Origin: Opitutaceae bacterium
Lineage (GTDB): Bacteria; Verrucomicrobiota; Verrucomicrobiia; Opitutales; Opitutaceae
Reading direction: 5' to 3'
Length of the DNA stretch: 64,000 nt
NCBI GenBank assembly: GCA_019455245.1
Contig: JACFMR010000003.1
Location: forward strand, 62,001-126,000
The notes under the pieces were generated by a model that had not been told where the DNA came from, made no database searches, and worked only from the letters and a program-made list of their open reading frames with translations. The translations under genes were made by a program, and so were the position numbers. Shown piece after piece: positions 1-8,589 of the stretch. The number at the start of each line of letters is the position of its first letter. The first letter of the stretch is position 1.

Positions 1-1549
1 AATTCAGTGCGTAGAAACTGGCGTCCACCGCCGCCGTGCCGTAGTCCGACTCCTTGTCGAGCCACGCATAGCCCAGCGTGACGTTGCCCGCGCCGAAATC
101 CTTGCGGCCGACGAGTTCCACGCCGCGCGTGACGGTGTCAACCGCGTTGGCCGTGCGCGCACCCTGCCCTTGGCGGTACGTCCAATCGACCAGATCATCG
201 TCGCGGCGGTCAAACAACTCCGCCTGCCACGCCCAGCCTTGCGTCCGGCCGGCGGCGGTGAGCCCCAGATGCCGGCTGCGTGTGCGCCCGAGATCAGGAT
301 TGCCCCGAAACAAACCGGAGGCCGGCGCCGAATTGAGCGCGGTGTAACTCGGCAACTGCGTGCTGTGTGCATAGGCCAGCCCGTAGTGCTGCACGCCTTC
401 GCCGGGCGGGCGTTGGCGCGTGACGCCCACCACCGGGGAGAACCGGCCGCCGTCGCGGTTGGAGTCATCCCATGTCGCGCCGCCAAGCAGATGCCAGTTG
501 CCCGCACCGTCGGCGGGCGTGGTGTATTCCGTGGCGAGCGCCGATTTCGTCATCGTGCGGCGATGATAACGCCCGGAGGTCAGGGCCGTGGATTGGAGCA
601 CATCCGCGGCGACTTCGGAGCGATAGAGCAGCGCCCAATCGCCGCGCACTTCGCGGCCGGACACGGAGGCCCCGCGCACGTGCGTTTTGTGTTGATAGGG
701 GTTGAACTGTCCGGGCACCCGCCGGTCGTATTCGTAGTCGTCCTTGTTGCGCCGGTAATACGCGCCGGTCTCGAAATGGCCCGCCGCATCGCGTTCCACC
801 CGGTGGTTCAGGATGAGGAGCACGGTCTGCAAATTCTCGGTCTCCGGCACGCCATACGGCGTGTAGAGATTGGGCCAGCCGAAGAACTTGGACTGATACC
901 CGGCAAAGAGATCCGTCTGGCGGCGTGCATCGCGCCACTGCACGCGGCCCGCAATGCGCTCGAACTCATGATCACCAAAGGCGACGGGGCCGTCGGACTC
1001 CGAGCGGGCATACGCCAACTCCGCCCCGAGCCGCGCCGTGTCCGCCGCGGCCCACGTCACGCCCTGATGCATTTCCTGCCGCATGAAACCATGCTGGCCG
1101 GCCCCCAACGCGAGCAGGCCCGACGGGGCGATTTCCCGCCAGGCATGGCCGACGGAGCCAACATTGACATTCATGCTGCCGAGCGCATTCACCGCCCCGG
1201 TCCGTACCTCCGGTGCGCCCAGCATCGTCGGCGGCACCGGCACCTCGGCAACGTAATGTCCGGTCTGGGGATCAAGCAGCGTGAGCCCGCCGATCTGCAT
1301 CCCGGTGTTCTCAAAGATGCCGCCCTGGATCGAAATGTCGGCCTGGCCCTCCGCCATGCTGCGGGTCTGCACATCGACCGCCGGTTCGTAACGCAACGCC
1401 GAGACCGGCGTGGCAAACGTGGTCACCGGCGCTTGGTTGGCGATGCGCGGCGAATGCACCACCACCGCCGGAAGATCCAGCGCGGGTTGCGCACCCAGCC
1501 CGGCACCAACCAAAACGGCGGCCGCCCCGAGGATTCGGAAACTCTGCAT
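1..1549 (-). CDS. TonB-dependent receptor, 3' end cut by the window edge
   Basis: Outer-membrane TonB-dependent receptor that would import a bound substrate (not predictable here). I translated the minus strand from the ATG at 1549: it stays open for about 516 residues and runs off the left edge. An N-terminal Ala/Val/Gly-rich signal peptide is followed by a plug-like region (SIQGGIFENTGMQIGG, then the TGHYVAEVPVPP segment) and then a long region rich in Tyr, Arg and alternating hydrophobics, as in a beta-barrel. No STN signalling domain is present before the plug, so it is probably a plain transporter rather than a FecA-type transducer. An in-frame ATG six codons upstream (1567) is an alternative start. 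The long plus-strand ORF over the same bases is a shadow created by high GC. Partner TonB/ExbBD genes are not in the window. Confidence 0.85.
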   Translation of the reverse strand, partial: MQSFRILGAAAVLVGAGLGAQPALDLPAVVVHSPRIANQAPVTTFATPVSALRYEPAVDVQTRSMAEGQADISIQGGIFENTGMQIGGLTLLDPQTGHYVAEVPVPPTMLGAPEVRTGAVNALGSMNVNVGSVGHAWREIAPSGLLALGAGQHGFMRQEMHQGVTWAAADTARLGAELAYARSESDGPVAFGDHEFERIAGRVQWRDARRQTDLFAGYQSKFFGWPNLYTPYGVPETENLQTVLLILNHRVERDAAGHFETGAYYRRNKDDYEYDRRVPGQFNPYQHKTHVRGASVSGREVRGDWALLYRSEVAADVLQSTALTSGRYHRRTMTKSALATEYTTPADGAGNWHLLGGATWDDSNRDGGRFSPVVGVTRQRPPGEGVQHYGLAYAHSTQLPSYTALNSAPASGLFRGNPDLGRTRSRHLGLTAAGRTQGWAWQAELFDRRDDDLVDWTYRQGQGARTANAVDTVTRGVELVGRKDFGAGNVTLGYAWLDKESDYGTAAVDASFYALN

Positions 1550-1634
1550 GCCGCCAGCCGTAATCATGCCGCCGCAGAAAACAAGGCCTGGTTAAGTCAT
1601 GGCCGATTTTTTGCTAACAAACACAAAAGGACAC

Positions 1635-1660
1635 AAAAAACCCGGCACGCGGGTGCCGGG
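1635..1660 (-). terminator. Rho-independent terminator of the ferredoxin gene
   Basis: An 8-bp GC stem (CCCGGCAC / GTGCCGGG, 1641-1660, 4-nt loop) is followed on the minus strand by six T (1640-1635). It lies 26 bp past the ferredoxin stop and before the TonB receptor gene, so it separates the two transcripts. Confidence 0.85.
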
Positions 1661-1685
1661 TGCAAAGGTGGGCGGAGCGGTGCGC

Positions 1686-1922
1686 TTATTCGTCGCCGTC
1701 GTTGCCGATGGCCTCGACCGGGCAGCCTTCCAGGGCCTCCATGCACTGGGCGATCTCCTCCTCGGTGGTCGGCTGCTTGTGGACGTAGGAGAAACCACCC
1801 TCGTCGGAGCGGGTGAAAAAGCCCGGCGCGGTTTCACGGCAGAGGTCACAGTCGATGCATTGCTGGTCGACGTAAAACTTACCCGCCGCGTTCTGTTCCC
1901 ATTTGTCTGCTTTGTTGGCCAT
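1686..1922 (-). CDS. Small [4Fe-4S] ferredoxin
   Basis: A 78-residue soluble electron carrier. It carries a CIDCDLC motif (C-x2-C-x2-C) near residue 22 and a CMEALEGCPVEAI motif near the C-terminus. The first three Cys plus the CP cysteine would bind one [4Fe-4S] cluster, and the second-cluster site typical of 2[4Fe-4S] ferredoxins is incomplete. The start at 1922 (MANKADKWE) gives the usual short N-terminus; the longer reading frame to 2051 adds a poor, unconserved leader. The gene is monocistronic, with a strong terminator directly downstream, and is divergent from the rhomboid gene. The redox partner cannot be told from context. Confidence 0.88.
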   Translation of the reverse strand: MANKADKWEQNAAGKFYVDQQCIDCDLCRETAPGFFTRSDEGGFSYVHKQPTTEEEIAQCMEALEGCPVEAIGNDGDE

Positions 1923-2074
1923 ATTGGGGAAAAACAAACAGGCGGAATGGGGCCGGCTGTCAAGCGGTGTTCCCGCAAATTGAGACATATTACCCGCACT
2001 GGGACCGGCCATTACCGCAAGATTCGGCGGGAGCCGGCTTGTGTTGTGCAACCGACCGGCTTAACTGCGGCAAA

Positions 2075-2962
2075 ATGCTTTCCGACCGTTCATACATGCG
2101 GGATGACTATCCCCGCACCACCACCTCGGTGTTGGTCTGGCTGATGGCGGCCATCATCGCCGGGTTCGTGCTGCAAAACGTTTTCCTGCGCTGGTTTGGT
2201 CTCGGCCGTGAGTTTGACCGCCTCTTCGCGCTCAGCCCGGATGCCCTCGCCTCGGGTCAGGTCTGGACCCTGCTGACCTACGGATTTCTGCACAGCCCGT
2301 CCAACCTGCTGCACATCGTGGGCAACCTGCTCGGCCTGTTTTTTTTGGGTCGTGAACTGGAAACCCTCATCGGTTCGCGCCGACTGCTGGGCTTCTTCGC
2401 CGCGGCCACCTTGGTTGGCGGCTTGTTGTGGACCGCGGTCAACTGGAGCACCGGCGGTTTTGTCATCGGAGCCTCGGCCGCCGTCACGGGCATGCTGGTC
2501 ATCTTCGCCTGTTTTTACCCGAACCGGCCGATCACGTTCCTTCTGTTCTTCATCCTGCCGGTCACCCTCAAGCCCAAGTATGTGGCCCTGGGTCTGCTGG
2601 CCCTCGACCTGTGCGGTTTTGTCTTCTACGAGATCATGGGGGCGCTTTCACCCTTCGGCTTCGCCCATTCGGCCCACTTGGGCGGCATGATGGCCGGTTG
2701 GATCTATTTTCGCTACATTCACGAGGGCAACTGGCGCTTGCCGACCAAATCGGTGGGCATCGAGCTGCCGCGCTGGGCCAAACGCCGGGCCAAAACCGGC
2801 CAACCCGCCCCTTCCTATCAGGTCAATGTTTCCAGTCGCAGCGACCTCAAGGCCGAGGTCGACCGCATCCTCGACAAAATCAACAGCCACGGATTTGGCG
2901 CCCTCACCCCGGAGGAAAAGCGCATCCTCGACGAGGCCCGCGACCTGCTGAGCCGTCGCTGA
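2075..2962 (+). CDS. Rhomboid-family intramembrane serine protease
   Basis: Inner-membrane protease of the rhomboid family, about 295 residues. It has six or so hydrophobic segments, the family motif HIVGN (HxxxN) in the second helix, the catalytic serine in VIGASAAVTG (about residue 134 from this start) and the catalytic histidine in HSAHLGGMMAG (about residue 201). A soluble C-terminal tail (SDLKAEVDRILDKI then LTPEEKRILDEARD) resembles the short helical domain often found at the end of bacterial rhomboids. The ATG at 2075 was preferred over the upstream start at 1967, whose extra 36 residues look non-coding; the ATG at 2096 is also possible. The substrate is unknown. The Prc-type protease gene follows 85 bp downstream on the same strand. 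Confidence 0.9.
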   Translation: MLSDRSYMRDDYPRTTTSVLVWLMAAIIAGFVLQNVFLRWFGLGREFDRLFALSPDALASGQVWTLLTYGFLHSPSNLLHIVGNLLGLFFLGRELETLIGSRRLLGFFAAATLVGGLLWTAVNWSTGGFVIGASAAVTGMLVIFACFYPNRPITFLLFFILPVTLKPKYVALGLLALDLCGFVFYEIMGALSPFGFAHSAHLGGMMAGWIYFRYIHEGNWRLPTKSVGIELPRWAKRRAKTGQPAPSYQVNVSSRSDLKAEVDRILDKINSHGFGALTPEEKRILDEARDLLSRR

Positions 2963-3047
2963 GGCCCGGCGGCAAAGACCTCCGCCGGCTTGATTTCGCC
3001 GGCAGACGTGAAACATTTGCGCCTCCGTCCCCCTCTCAAAGGCATTC

Positions 3048-5282
3048 ATGTCCCTGTTCTCCCGCATCCGCCCCGGCACCTTGCTGCTGCTCATCCTTGC
3101 CCTTGTCGCCGCTCCCCTGCTGGCGACGAGTGACCGCAATTTCACCACCTCTCCCACGCTGGCGACGGAGGCCCGCACAATGGTCCGTCTCCTGGAACAG
3201 GCCCATTATAACCGCGACGGGGTGCGCAGCGCCGACTACTCCAAGGTCATCACCGATTACATGGGCTCGCTGGACGGCCAGCGCCTGTTCTTTTTGGGCG
3301 AGGATCAGGCCGCCTTCGAACAACGTTACAGCAAGAGCATCTACTGGAACGTCAGCACCCTCGGCAACATCGACGCCGCCTACGAGATCTTCTCCATTTA
3401 CGAACAGCGCACCAGCCAGCGCATCAACTGGATCTTCGACGTGCTGCAAAGCGAGGAATTCGACCTCGACGGCAACGACCTCTACCAGCTCGACCGCACC
3501 AAGGCCGACTGGCCCGCCAACGCCGGCGCGGCGGACGAACTGTGGCGGCAGCGTTTGAAGTTCGAGCTCATCGGCGAACTGCTCAACGAAAAAACCCCGG
3601 AAGAGGCCCGCCAAAACGTGCGCAAACGCTACGAGCGCATGCTGAAAAACCTCGCCGACATCGAGGGCTCCGACCTCGCCGAACTCTACCTCACCACCAT
3701 CGCCCGGCTCTACGATCCCCACACGCTGTACTTCTCCGCCGACACCTTCGAGGACTTCGGCATCCAGATGAAGCTCGAGCTCGTCGGCATCGGCGCCGTG
3801 CTCGGGCTGGAGGACGATTACTGCGTGGTGAAGGAAGTCGTGCCCGGCGGTCCCGCCGATCTCAACAAACAGATCAAGCCCAACGACCGCATCCTCGCCG
3901 TGGCCCAGGAGGACGGCGAAAGCATCGAGATCATCGGCATGAAACTGCGCAAGATCGTCGACCTGATCCGCGGGGCCAAGGACACGCGGGTCCGCCTGCT
4001 GATCCAGCCCGCCGCCGCGCCCGATCCCGCCACGCGCAAGGAGGTCGTCATCACCCGCGACCTGGTCAAACTCAACTCCGCCCGCGCCCACGCCTCCGTT
4101 TTCCAAGTACCCGACCCGGCTGGCGTCACCCGTCCCATCGGCGTCATCACGCTGCCCTCCTTCTACGGCCCGGCCGACGAAGGCGACACCGATTCCGACC
4201 GCTCCAGCGCCTCGCTCGACATCGCGCAGCTCATCACCAAGCTGCAGGCCGCCGGCATCAAGGGCCTCGTGCTCGACCTGCGCCGCAACGGCGGCGGTTT
4301 CCTCACGGAAGCCATCGACGTGGCCGGCCTGTTCATCAACCGCGGACCCGTGGTGCAGGTCAAAAATTACGCCGGCCAGATCCAGGTCGACAGCGACGAA
4401 TCCGACGCCATCGCCTACGACGGCCCCTTGGCCGTGCTCGTGGACCGCTTCAGCGCCTCGGCCTCCGAGATCGTGGCCGGCGCCCTGCAAAACTACGGCC
4501 GCGCCATCATCATCGGCGACCGCTCCACCCACGGCAAGGGCTCGGTCCAGACCATCCTCGAGATGAAGAACCTCGTGCCGCAGCTCGCCCGCTCCCCGCT
4601 CAAAACCGGCGCGACCAAGCTCACGGTGCAGAAATATTATCTGCCCAACGGCAATTCCACCCAGCTCAAGGGCGTGGTGCCCGACATCGTCCTGCCCTCG
4701 ATCGAGGATTTCCTGCCGATCGGTGAGTCCGACATGCCCAACGCCCTCGTCTGGGATGAAATCCCCTCCACCCTGTTCGAAGGCCGGCCGCTCGCCTCCG
4801 AACTGGTCGCCTCGCTGCGCGACGCCAGTCAGGAACGCCAAACCACCCTCGAGGAATTTTCCTACCTGCAGCGGAACGTCGATTGGTTTCAAAAACGCCA
4901 GCAGGAGAAGCTCGTCACCCTGAACCTCGAAAAGCGGCGCGAGCAGAAGGAAGCCGACACCGCCTTCCGCAAGGCCATGGCCGCCGAGCGCAAACGGCTC
5001 GCGGCGCTCGATTACCCCCGCGAAGACATCTACATCGTCCCGCCACCCGCGACGGAGGAGGAAGCCGGGGCGGTCGCCGCGGTGACCGCCGAGCAGGATC
5101 ACGCCGACCCGGAGAGCGCCGATGATGAAATCCTGCCGATCGACGATACCGACGGCAAAGTCGATGTTCACCTGAAGGAAGCCCTGCGCATCGTGCACGA
5201 CGCCATCACCCTCGCGGAAAACCGCCGTTACTGGGTCAGCAACCGCCCGCCGCTCACCGCACAGACCGACACCAAGGGTTAA
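3048..5282 (+). CDS. prc: Tail-specific (carboxy-terminal processing) protease, S41 family
   Basis: A periplasmic protease of 744 residues, close to the size of E. coli Prc (682). It starts with a signal peptide (to about residue 26, LLATS). An N-terminal helical domain, a PDZ domain (GIGAVLGLEDDYCVVKEV through the GGPA segment) and the S41 catalytic domain follow. The Ser/Lys dyad is seen as SASASE with Ser471 and HGKGS with Lys497. A charged C-terminal domain of the Prc type follows. The start has a good AAAGG ribosome site about 8 bases ahead. It likely trims or degrades periplasmic proteins with nonpolar C-termini. Its TAA overlaps the prmC stop on the other strand by 4 bp, so no space is left for a terminator between the two convergent genes. 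Confidence 0.93.
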   Translation: MSLFSRIRPGTLLLLILALVAAPLLATSDRNFTTSPTLATEARTMVRLLEQAHYNRDGVRSADYSKVITDYMGSLDGQRLFFLGEDQAAFEQRYSKSIYWNVSTLGNIDAAYEIFSIYEQRTSQRINWIFDVLQSEEFDLDGNDLYQLDRTKADWPANAGAADELWRQRLKFELIGELLNEKTPEEARQNVRKRYERMLKNLADIEGSDLAELYLTTIARLYDPHTLYFSADTFEDFGIQMKLELVGIGAVLGLEDDYCVVKEVVPGGPADLNKQIKPNDRILAVAQEDGESIEIIGMKLRKIVDLIRGAKDTRVRLLIQPAAAPDPATRKEVVITRDLVKLNSARAHASVFQVPDPAGVTRPIGVITLPSFYGPADEGDTDSDRSSASLDIAQLITKLQAAGIKGLVLDLRRNGGGFLTEAIDVAGLFINRGPVVQVKNYAGQIQVDSDESDAIAYDGPLAVLVDRFSASASEIVAGALQNYGRAIIIGDRSTHGKGSVQTILEMKNLVPQLARSPLKTGATKLTVQKYYLPNGNSTQLKGVVPDIVLPSIEDFLPIGESDMPNALVWDEIPSTLFEGRPLASELVASLRDASQERQTTLEEFSYLQRNVDWFQKRQQEKLVTLNLEKRREQKEADTAFRKAMAAERKRLAALDYPREDIYIVPPPATEEEAGAVAAVTAEQDHADPESADDEILPIDDTDGKVDVHLKEALRIVHDAITLAENRRYWVSNRPPLTAQTDTKG

Positions 5283-6127
5283 GGCCGGCGCGCAAACACG
5301 AAGCGCGGCCGTCCGGTCAGATCCGCCACCGATTCAAAGCCGGTGTAGCCCTGCGCCGCCAGTTGCGCCGCCAACGCCGCATGCTGGGCGATGCCGGTTT
5401 CCAACGCCAGCCAGCCGCCGGTCTCCAGCCGGTCGCGTGCCCCGGCAATGATCGGCGTCAACGCCTCCATGCCGGTGACACCCGGGGTCAGCGCCAGCGA
5501 CGGTTCATATTGCCGGATTTCCGCCGCCGTGTCCGCCGCTTCCGCCGCGGTGAGATACGGTGGATTGGACACCACCAGTTCGAAACGGGCCGCAGCGTCG
5601 AGGGCCGAAAACCAATCCGATTGCAACGCCGTCACGCGGTCGGCGAGTTGGTTGCGCGCGATGTTCTCCCGCGTGAGTTCCACGGCTTCCGCCGAGACAT
5701 CGAACGCAGTCACCTTCGCTTCCGGATAATGCCGCGCCAGTCCCAACGCGATGGCCCCGCTGCCCGTGCCCAAATCGAGGATGCGCGCGGGGGCCGCGGA
5801 AAGTTTCTCCGTGATCAATGCCAACAGGTGCTCGGTCTCCGGCCGCGGGATCAGCGCGCGCCGATCGATCTTCAGGTTGACACCGAAAAATTCCATTTCT
5901 CCGACGATATACTGCAGCGGCTCCCGCGCACCGCGACGGCGCACGAGCGGACGGATCGTTTCCAACTCCGGTTCGCTCAACGGGCGCTCGAACAGCATGT
6001 AAAGCTGCATGCGCTTCAGGCCGAGCGCATGGCCGACCAGGAGTTCCGCGTTGAGCCGCGCGTTTTCCACGCCCTTGCCGGCCAGAAAATCGGTCGTGCG
6101 CTTGATGATTTCCAAGACGGTAAGCAT
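5279..6127 (-). CDS. prmC: Peptide chain release factor N5-glutamine methyltransferase
   Basis: Methylates the glutamine of the GGQ motif in release factors, using S-adenosylmethionine. It has 282 residues, normal for the family. The N-terminal helical domain recognises the release factor. The C-terminal methyltransferase domain carries the SAM motif LGTGSGAIAL and the signature NPPY motif (VVSNPPYLTAAE) that binds the target glutamine. It is the second gene of the classic prfA-prmC pair: its ATG shares one base with the prfA TGA (TGATG), which implies translational coupling. Confidence 0.96.
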   Translation of the reverse strand: MLTVLEIIKRTTDFLAGKGVENARLNAELLVGHALGLKRMQLYMLFERPLSEPELETIRPLVRRRGAREPLQYIVGEMEFFGVNLKIDRRALIPRPETEHLLALITEKLSAAPARILDLGTGSGAIALGLARHYPEAKVTAFDVSAEAVELTRENIARNQLADRVTALQSDWFSALDAAARFELVVSNPPYLTAAEAADTAAEIRQYEPSLALTPGVTGMEALTPIIAGARDRLETGGWLALETGIAQHAALAAQLAAQGYTGFESVADLTGRPRFVFARRP

Positions 6128-7251
6128 CAGCCGTTGCCCTCCGCGCGCGCACCCGGCGCCATTGTCGGCACTCCGCCGGTCAGCAGCGCGAGCTTTTCCT
6201 CGTGTTCGGCCCGTTGCAATGCGGTGATGAGGTCATCCATCTCCCCTTCCATCACCGCCGGCAGGCTGTAAAGCGTGAGCCCGATGCGGTGGTCGGTCAC
6301 ACGATTCTGCGGAAAGTTGTAGGTGCGGATCCGCTCGCTGCGGTCACCCGAGCCGATCTGGCTGCGCCGGTGGCTCGCGTATTTGGCGCGTTCCTCCTCC
6401 TCGCGACGCTGGAGCAGGCGTGAACGCAGCACCGTCAGCGCACGCGCCTTGTTCTTCAGCTGCGAACGCTCGTCGGCGCATTGCACGATCAGGCCGGTCG
6501 GCTTGTGCAGGATCTGCACCGCGGAGTCCGTGGTGTTCACACCCTGCCCGCCGGGGCCGCTGGCCCGTGCGACGGAAATCTCCAGATCCTGCGGATCAAT
6601 CTGCACATCCACCTCCTCCGCCTCCGGCAGCACCGCCACGGTGATCGTCGAGGTGTGGATGCGGCCGTTGGCCTCGGTTACCGGCACGCGTTGCACGCGG
6701 TGGACCCCGCTCTCGTATTTCAACCGCCGGTAAACCTCCGCCCCGGTGACCAAACAGATCACTTCCTTGAGCCCGCCGCGTTCCGAAGGGCTGCTGCTCA
6801 TCGGCTGCACCTTCCAGCCGCGGCCCTCGGCGTAACGCACATAGGCGCGGTGCAGTTCCGCGGCAAAAAGACTGGCCTCGTCGCCGCCGGTGCCGGCGCG
6901 GATTTCCAGCACGGTGTTGCGCGAATCGGTGGGATCGGGCGGGATCATCGCACGCAGGATTTCCGCGTGCAGGGCCGCGTGCTGGCGCTGCATCTCCGGC
7001 AACTCCGCCGCCGCCAGTTCGCGCAGGTCAGCATCGCCGGACTGGTCGCGCAGCAGCGCCGCCGCCTCGGCGATGTGCGATTCCAACGCGACGAAGCGCC
7101 GGTGCCGGTCCACCAATTCCTCGAGCCGCTGACGCTCCCGCGTCACTTCCGCCGCCGCCCGCGGATTGGCGTAGAACCCCGGGTCCGCAATCCGCGCGGC
7201 CAGCTCGTCGAGCCGGTTTTGAAACGGGGTGATGTCAGGCAGGGCATCCAT
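6127..7251 (-). CDS. prfA: Peptide chain release factor 1
   Basis: Class I release factor that reads UAA and UAG and triggers peptide release on the ribosome; 374 residues. The stop-codon recognition motif is PVT (190-192), the PxT form of RF1 rather than the SPF form of RF2. The catalytic GGQ is at 234-236 within [15 protein letters not shown]. The N-terminal coiled region and the GTGGDEA segment (120-126) are also typical. It is first in the operon with prmC, whose product modifies the glutamine of GGQ. Confidence 0.97.
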   Translation of the reverse strand: MDALPDITPFQNRLDELAARIADPGFYANPRAAAEVTRERQRLEELVDRHRRFVALESHIAEAAALLRDQSGDADLRELAAAELPEMQRQHAALHAEILRAMIPPDPTDSRNTVLEIRAGTGGDEASLFAAELHRAYVRYAEGRGWKVQPMSSSPSERGGLKEVICLVTGAEVYRRLKYESGVHRVQRVPVTEANGRIHTSTITVAVLPEAEEVDVQIDPQDLEISVARASGPGGQGVNTTDSAVQILHKPTGLIVQCADERSQLKNKARALTVLRSRLLQRREEEERAKYASHRRSQIGSGDRSERIRTYNFPQNRVTDHRIGLTLYSLPAVMEGEMDDLITALQRAEHEEKLALLTGGVPTMAPGARAEGNG

Positions 7252-7354
7252 GGCGGGCGGAAAGGGTGAGATTTGCGAATTGCGTGAGCCGCGACTTGCG
7301 GCTTCTAACTGGGGACGCGGCTACCGGTGGTTGACCGGCCGGTGCCCATTCACA

Positions 7355-8380
7355 ATGTCCGCGACGCTTTTCACACAAAACATCATCGCCTGCATCTGGG
7401 ATTTCGACAAGACCTTAATCCCCGGTTACATGCAGGCGCCCCTGTTCCGCCGCTTCGGAATCGACGAAGGCAACTTCTGGGCCGAGACCAACGCCCTCCT
7501 CGAAAACTACCGCCGGCGCGGTTATCACCTCTCGGGCGAAATCAGCTACCTCAACCACATCCTGACCTACGTGCTCGCCGGCAAGTTCGGCCGGCTCAAC
7601 AACCGCATCCTGCGCGACTGCGGCCGTGACATCGCCTTCTACCCCGGCCTGCCCGACTTTTTCGGCACCATGCGGACCTACGTGCGGGAAAAGCCGGAAT
7701 ACGAGAAGCACGAGATCCAATTGGAGCATTACATCGTCAGCACCGGTTTGGCCGAGATGATCCGGGGCAGCGCCATCGCCGGCCAGGTCGAAGGCATCTG
7801 GGGCTGCGAGTTTATCGAGAATCCGCTGCAACCCGGCTTTCTGGCCCAGGGCGAAATGGAACTCTCCGCCGACGCCGTCATCGCGCAGATCGGCATGGTC
7901 ATCGACAACACCACCAAGACCCGCGCGCTCTTCGAGATCAACAAGGGCACGAACAAGAACGCGGCGATCGACGTAAATGCCAACGTGCCGCCCGAGGACC
8001 GCCGCATTCCGTTCCAAAACATGATCTACATCGCCGACGGCCCGAGCGACATCCCGAGCTTTTCGGTGGTCAAGGGCCGCGGCGGACGCACCTACGGGGT
8101 TTACAACCCCGACCACGGCGGCGAGTTCGAGCAGAACGACCGCCTGCTGCAGTCCGGCCGCATTCACGGCTACGGGCCCGCCGACTACACGCCCGCCGGC
8201 AGCACGGCCCGCTGGTTGCGCCTGCACATCCATGCCATGTGCGACCGCATCGTGAGCGACCGCGAACAGGCCGTCGCGCGCAAGACCAGCAAGCCGCCCC
8301 GGCATCTCAACGCCACGCCGGAGGAACTGGCCGCCGAACGCGCCGCCAAGACGCCCAGGCAAAGCAGCTTTTTGGAATAG
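7355..8380 (+). CDS. HAD-superfamily hydrolase
   Basis: Putative cytoplasmic phosphatase of 341 residues. HAD motif I is clear as WDFDKTLIPG, with the nucleophile and acid/base Asp residues near the N-terminus. Motif IV is IADGPSDIPSF, with the metal-binding acidic residues. The middle (residues 25-190) would form the cap. The start at 7355 (MSATLFTQ) places motif I about 15 residues in, as usual; the reading frame extends upstream to 7229 but that part overlaps the prfA start and looks non-coding. The substrate is unknown. It is divergent from prfA with 103 bp between, and a hairpin terminator lies 150 bp downstream. Confidence 0.8.
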   Translation: MSATLFTQNIIACIWDFDKTLIPGYMQAPLFRRFGIDEGNFWAETNALLENYRRRGYHLSGEISYLNHILTYVLAGKFGRLNNRILRDCGRDIAFYPGLPDFFGTMRTYVREKPEYEKHEIQLEHYIVSTGLAEMIRGSAIAGQVEGIWGCEFIENPLQPGFLAQGEMELSADAVIAQIGMVIDNTTKTRALFEINKGTNKNAAIDVNANVPPEDRRIPFQNMIYIADGPSDIPSFSVVKGRGGRTYGVYNPDHGGEFEQNDRLLQSGRIHGYGPADYTPAGSTARWLRLHIHAMCDRIVSDREQAVARKTSKPPRHLNATPEELAAERAAKTPRQSSFLE

Positions 8381-8432
8381 GTTTCGCCGCGGCCTCTCTG
8401 CAGAAAACAGAAGGCACACCCGCGAGCGTCCA

Positions 8433-8476
8433 CGGCGGTCCGTCCCTGCCGGCACTACAGCGCCAAAGTCCAATCG
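8433..8476 (+). repeat. Intergenic repeat family B, copy 1
   Basis: A 44-base stretch beginning CGGCGGTCCGTCCCTGCC that matches 60890-60933 at 38 of 44 positions by eye. A shorter, inverted copy lies at 30654-30697. It sits between two convergent genes (HAD hydrolase and FecR protein). Confidence 0.6.
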
Positions 8477-8531
8477 TTCAGGGCATCCGGTCCGATCAAC
8501 CCGCAGCCTTCAATTTCCCCGATCCAAATCA

Positions 8532-8559
8532 AAAGGCGCACCGTTGATGGTGCGCCTTT
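8532..8559. terminator. Bidirectional hairpin terminator between HAD and FecR genes
   Basis: A perfect 11-bp stem AAAGGCGCACC / GGTGCGCCTTT with a 6-nt loop. It ends in TTTT when read on the minus strand and TTT on the plus strand, so it can serve both convergent transcripts. Confidence 0.75.
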
Positions 8560-8589
8560 GTGCATTACAGGGACGGAGCCGGATAACAA

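Noticed and set aside
170..1816. 548-codon open frame on the plus strand
   Set aside because: It runs opposite the TonB receptor frame, has Arg/Ala/His-rich sequence without motifs, and reflects high GC at third positions.
3036..5198. 720-codon minus-strand frame opposite the Prc protease
   Set aside because: Composition is that of a mirror of the real gene; the plus strand has signal peptide, PDZ and catalytic dyad.
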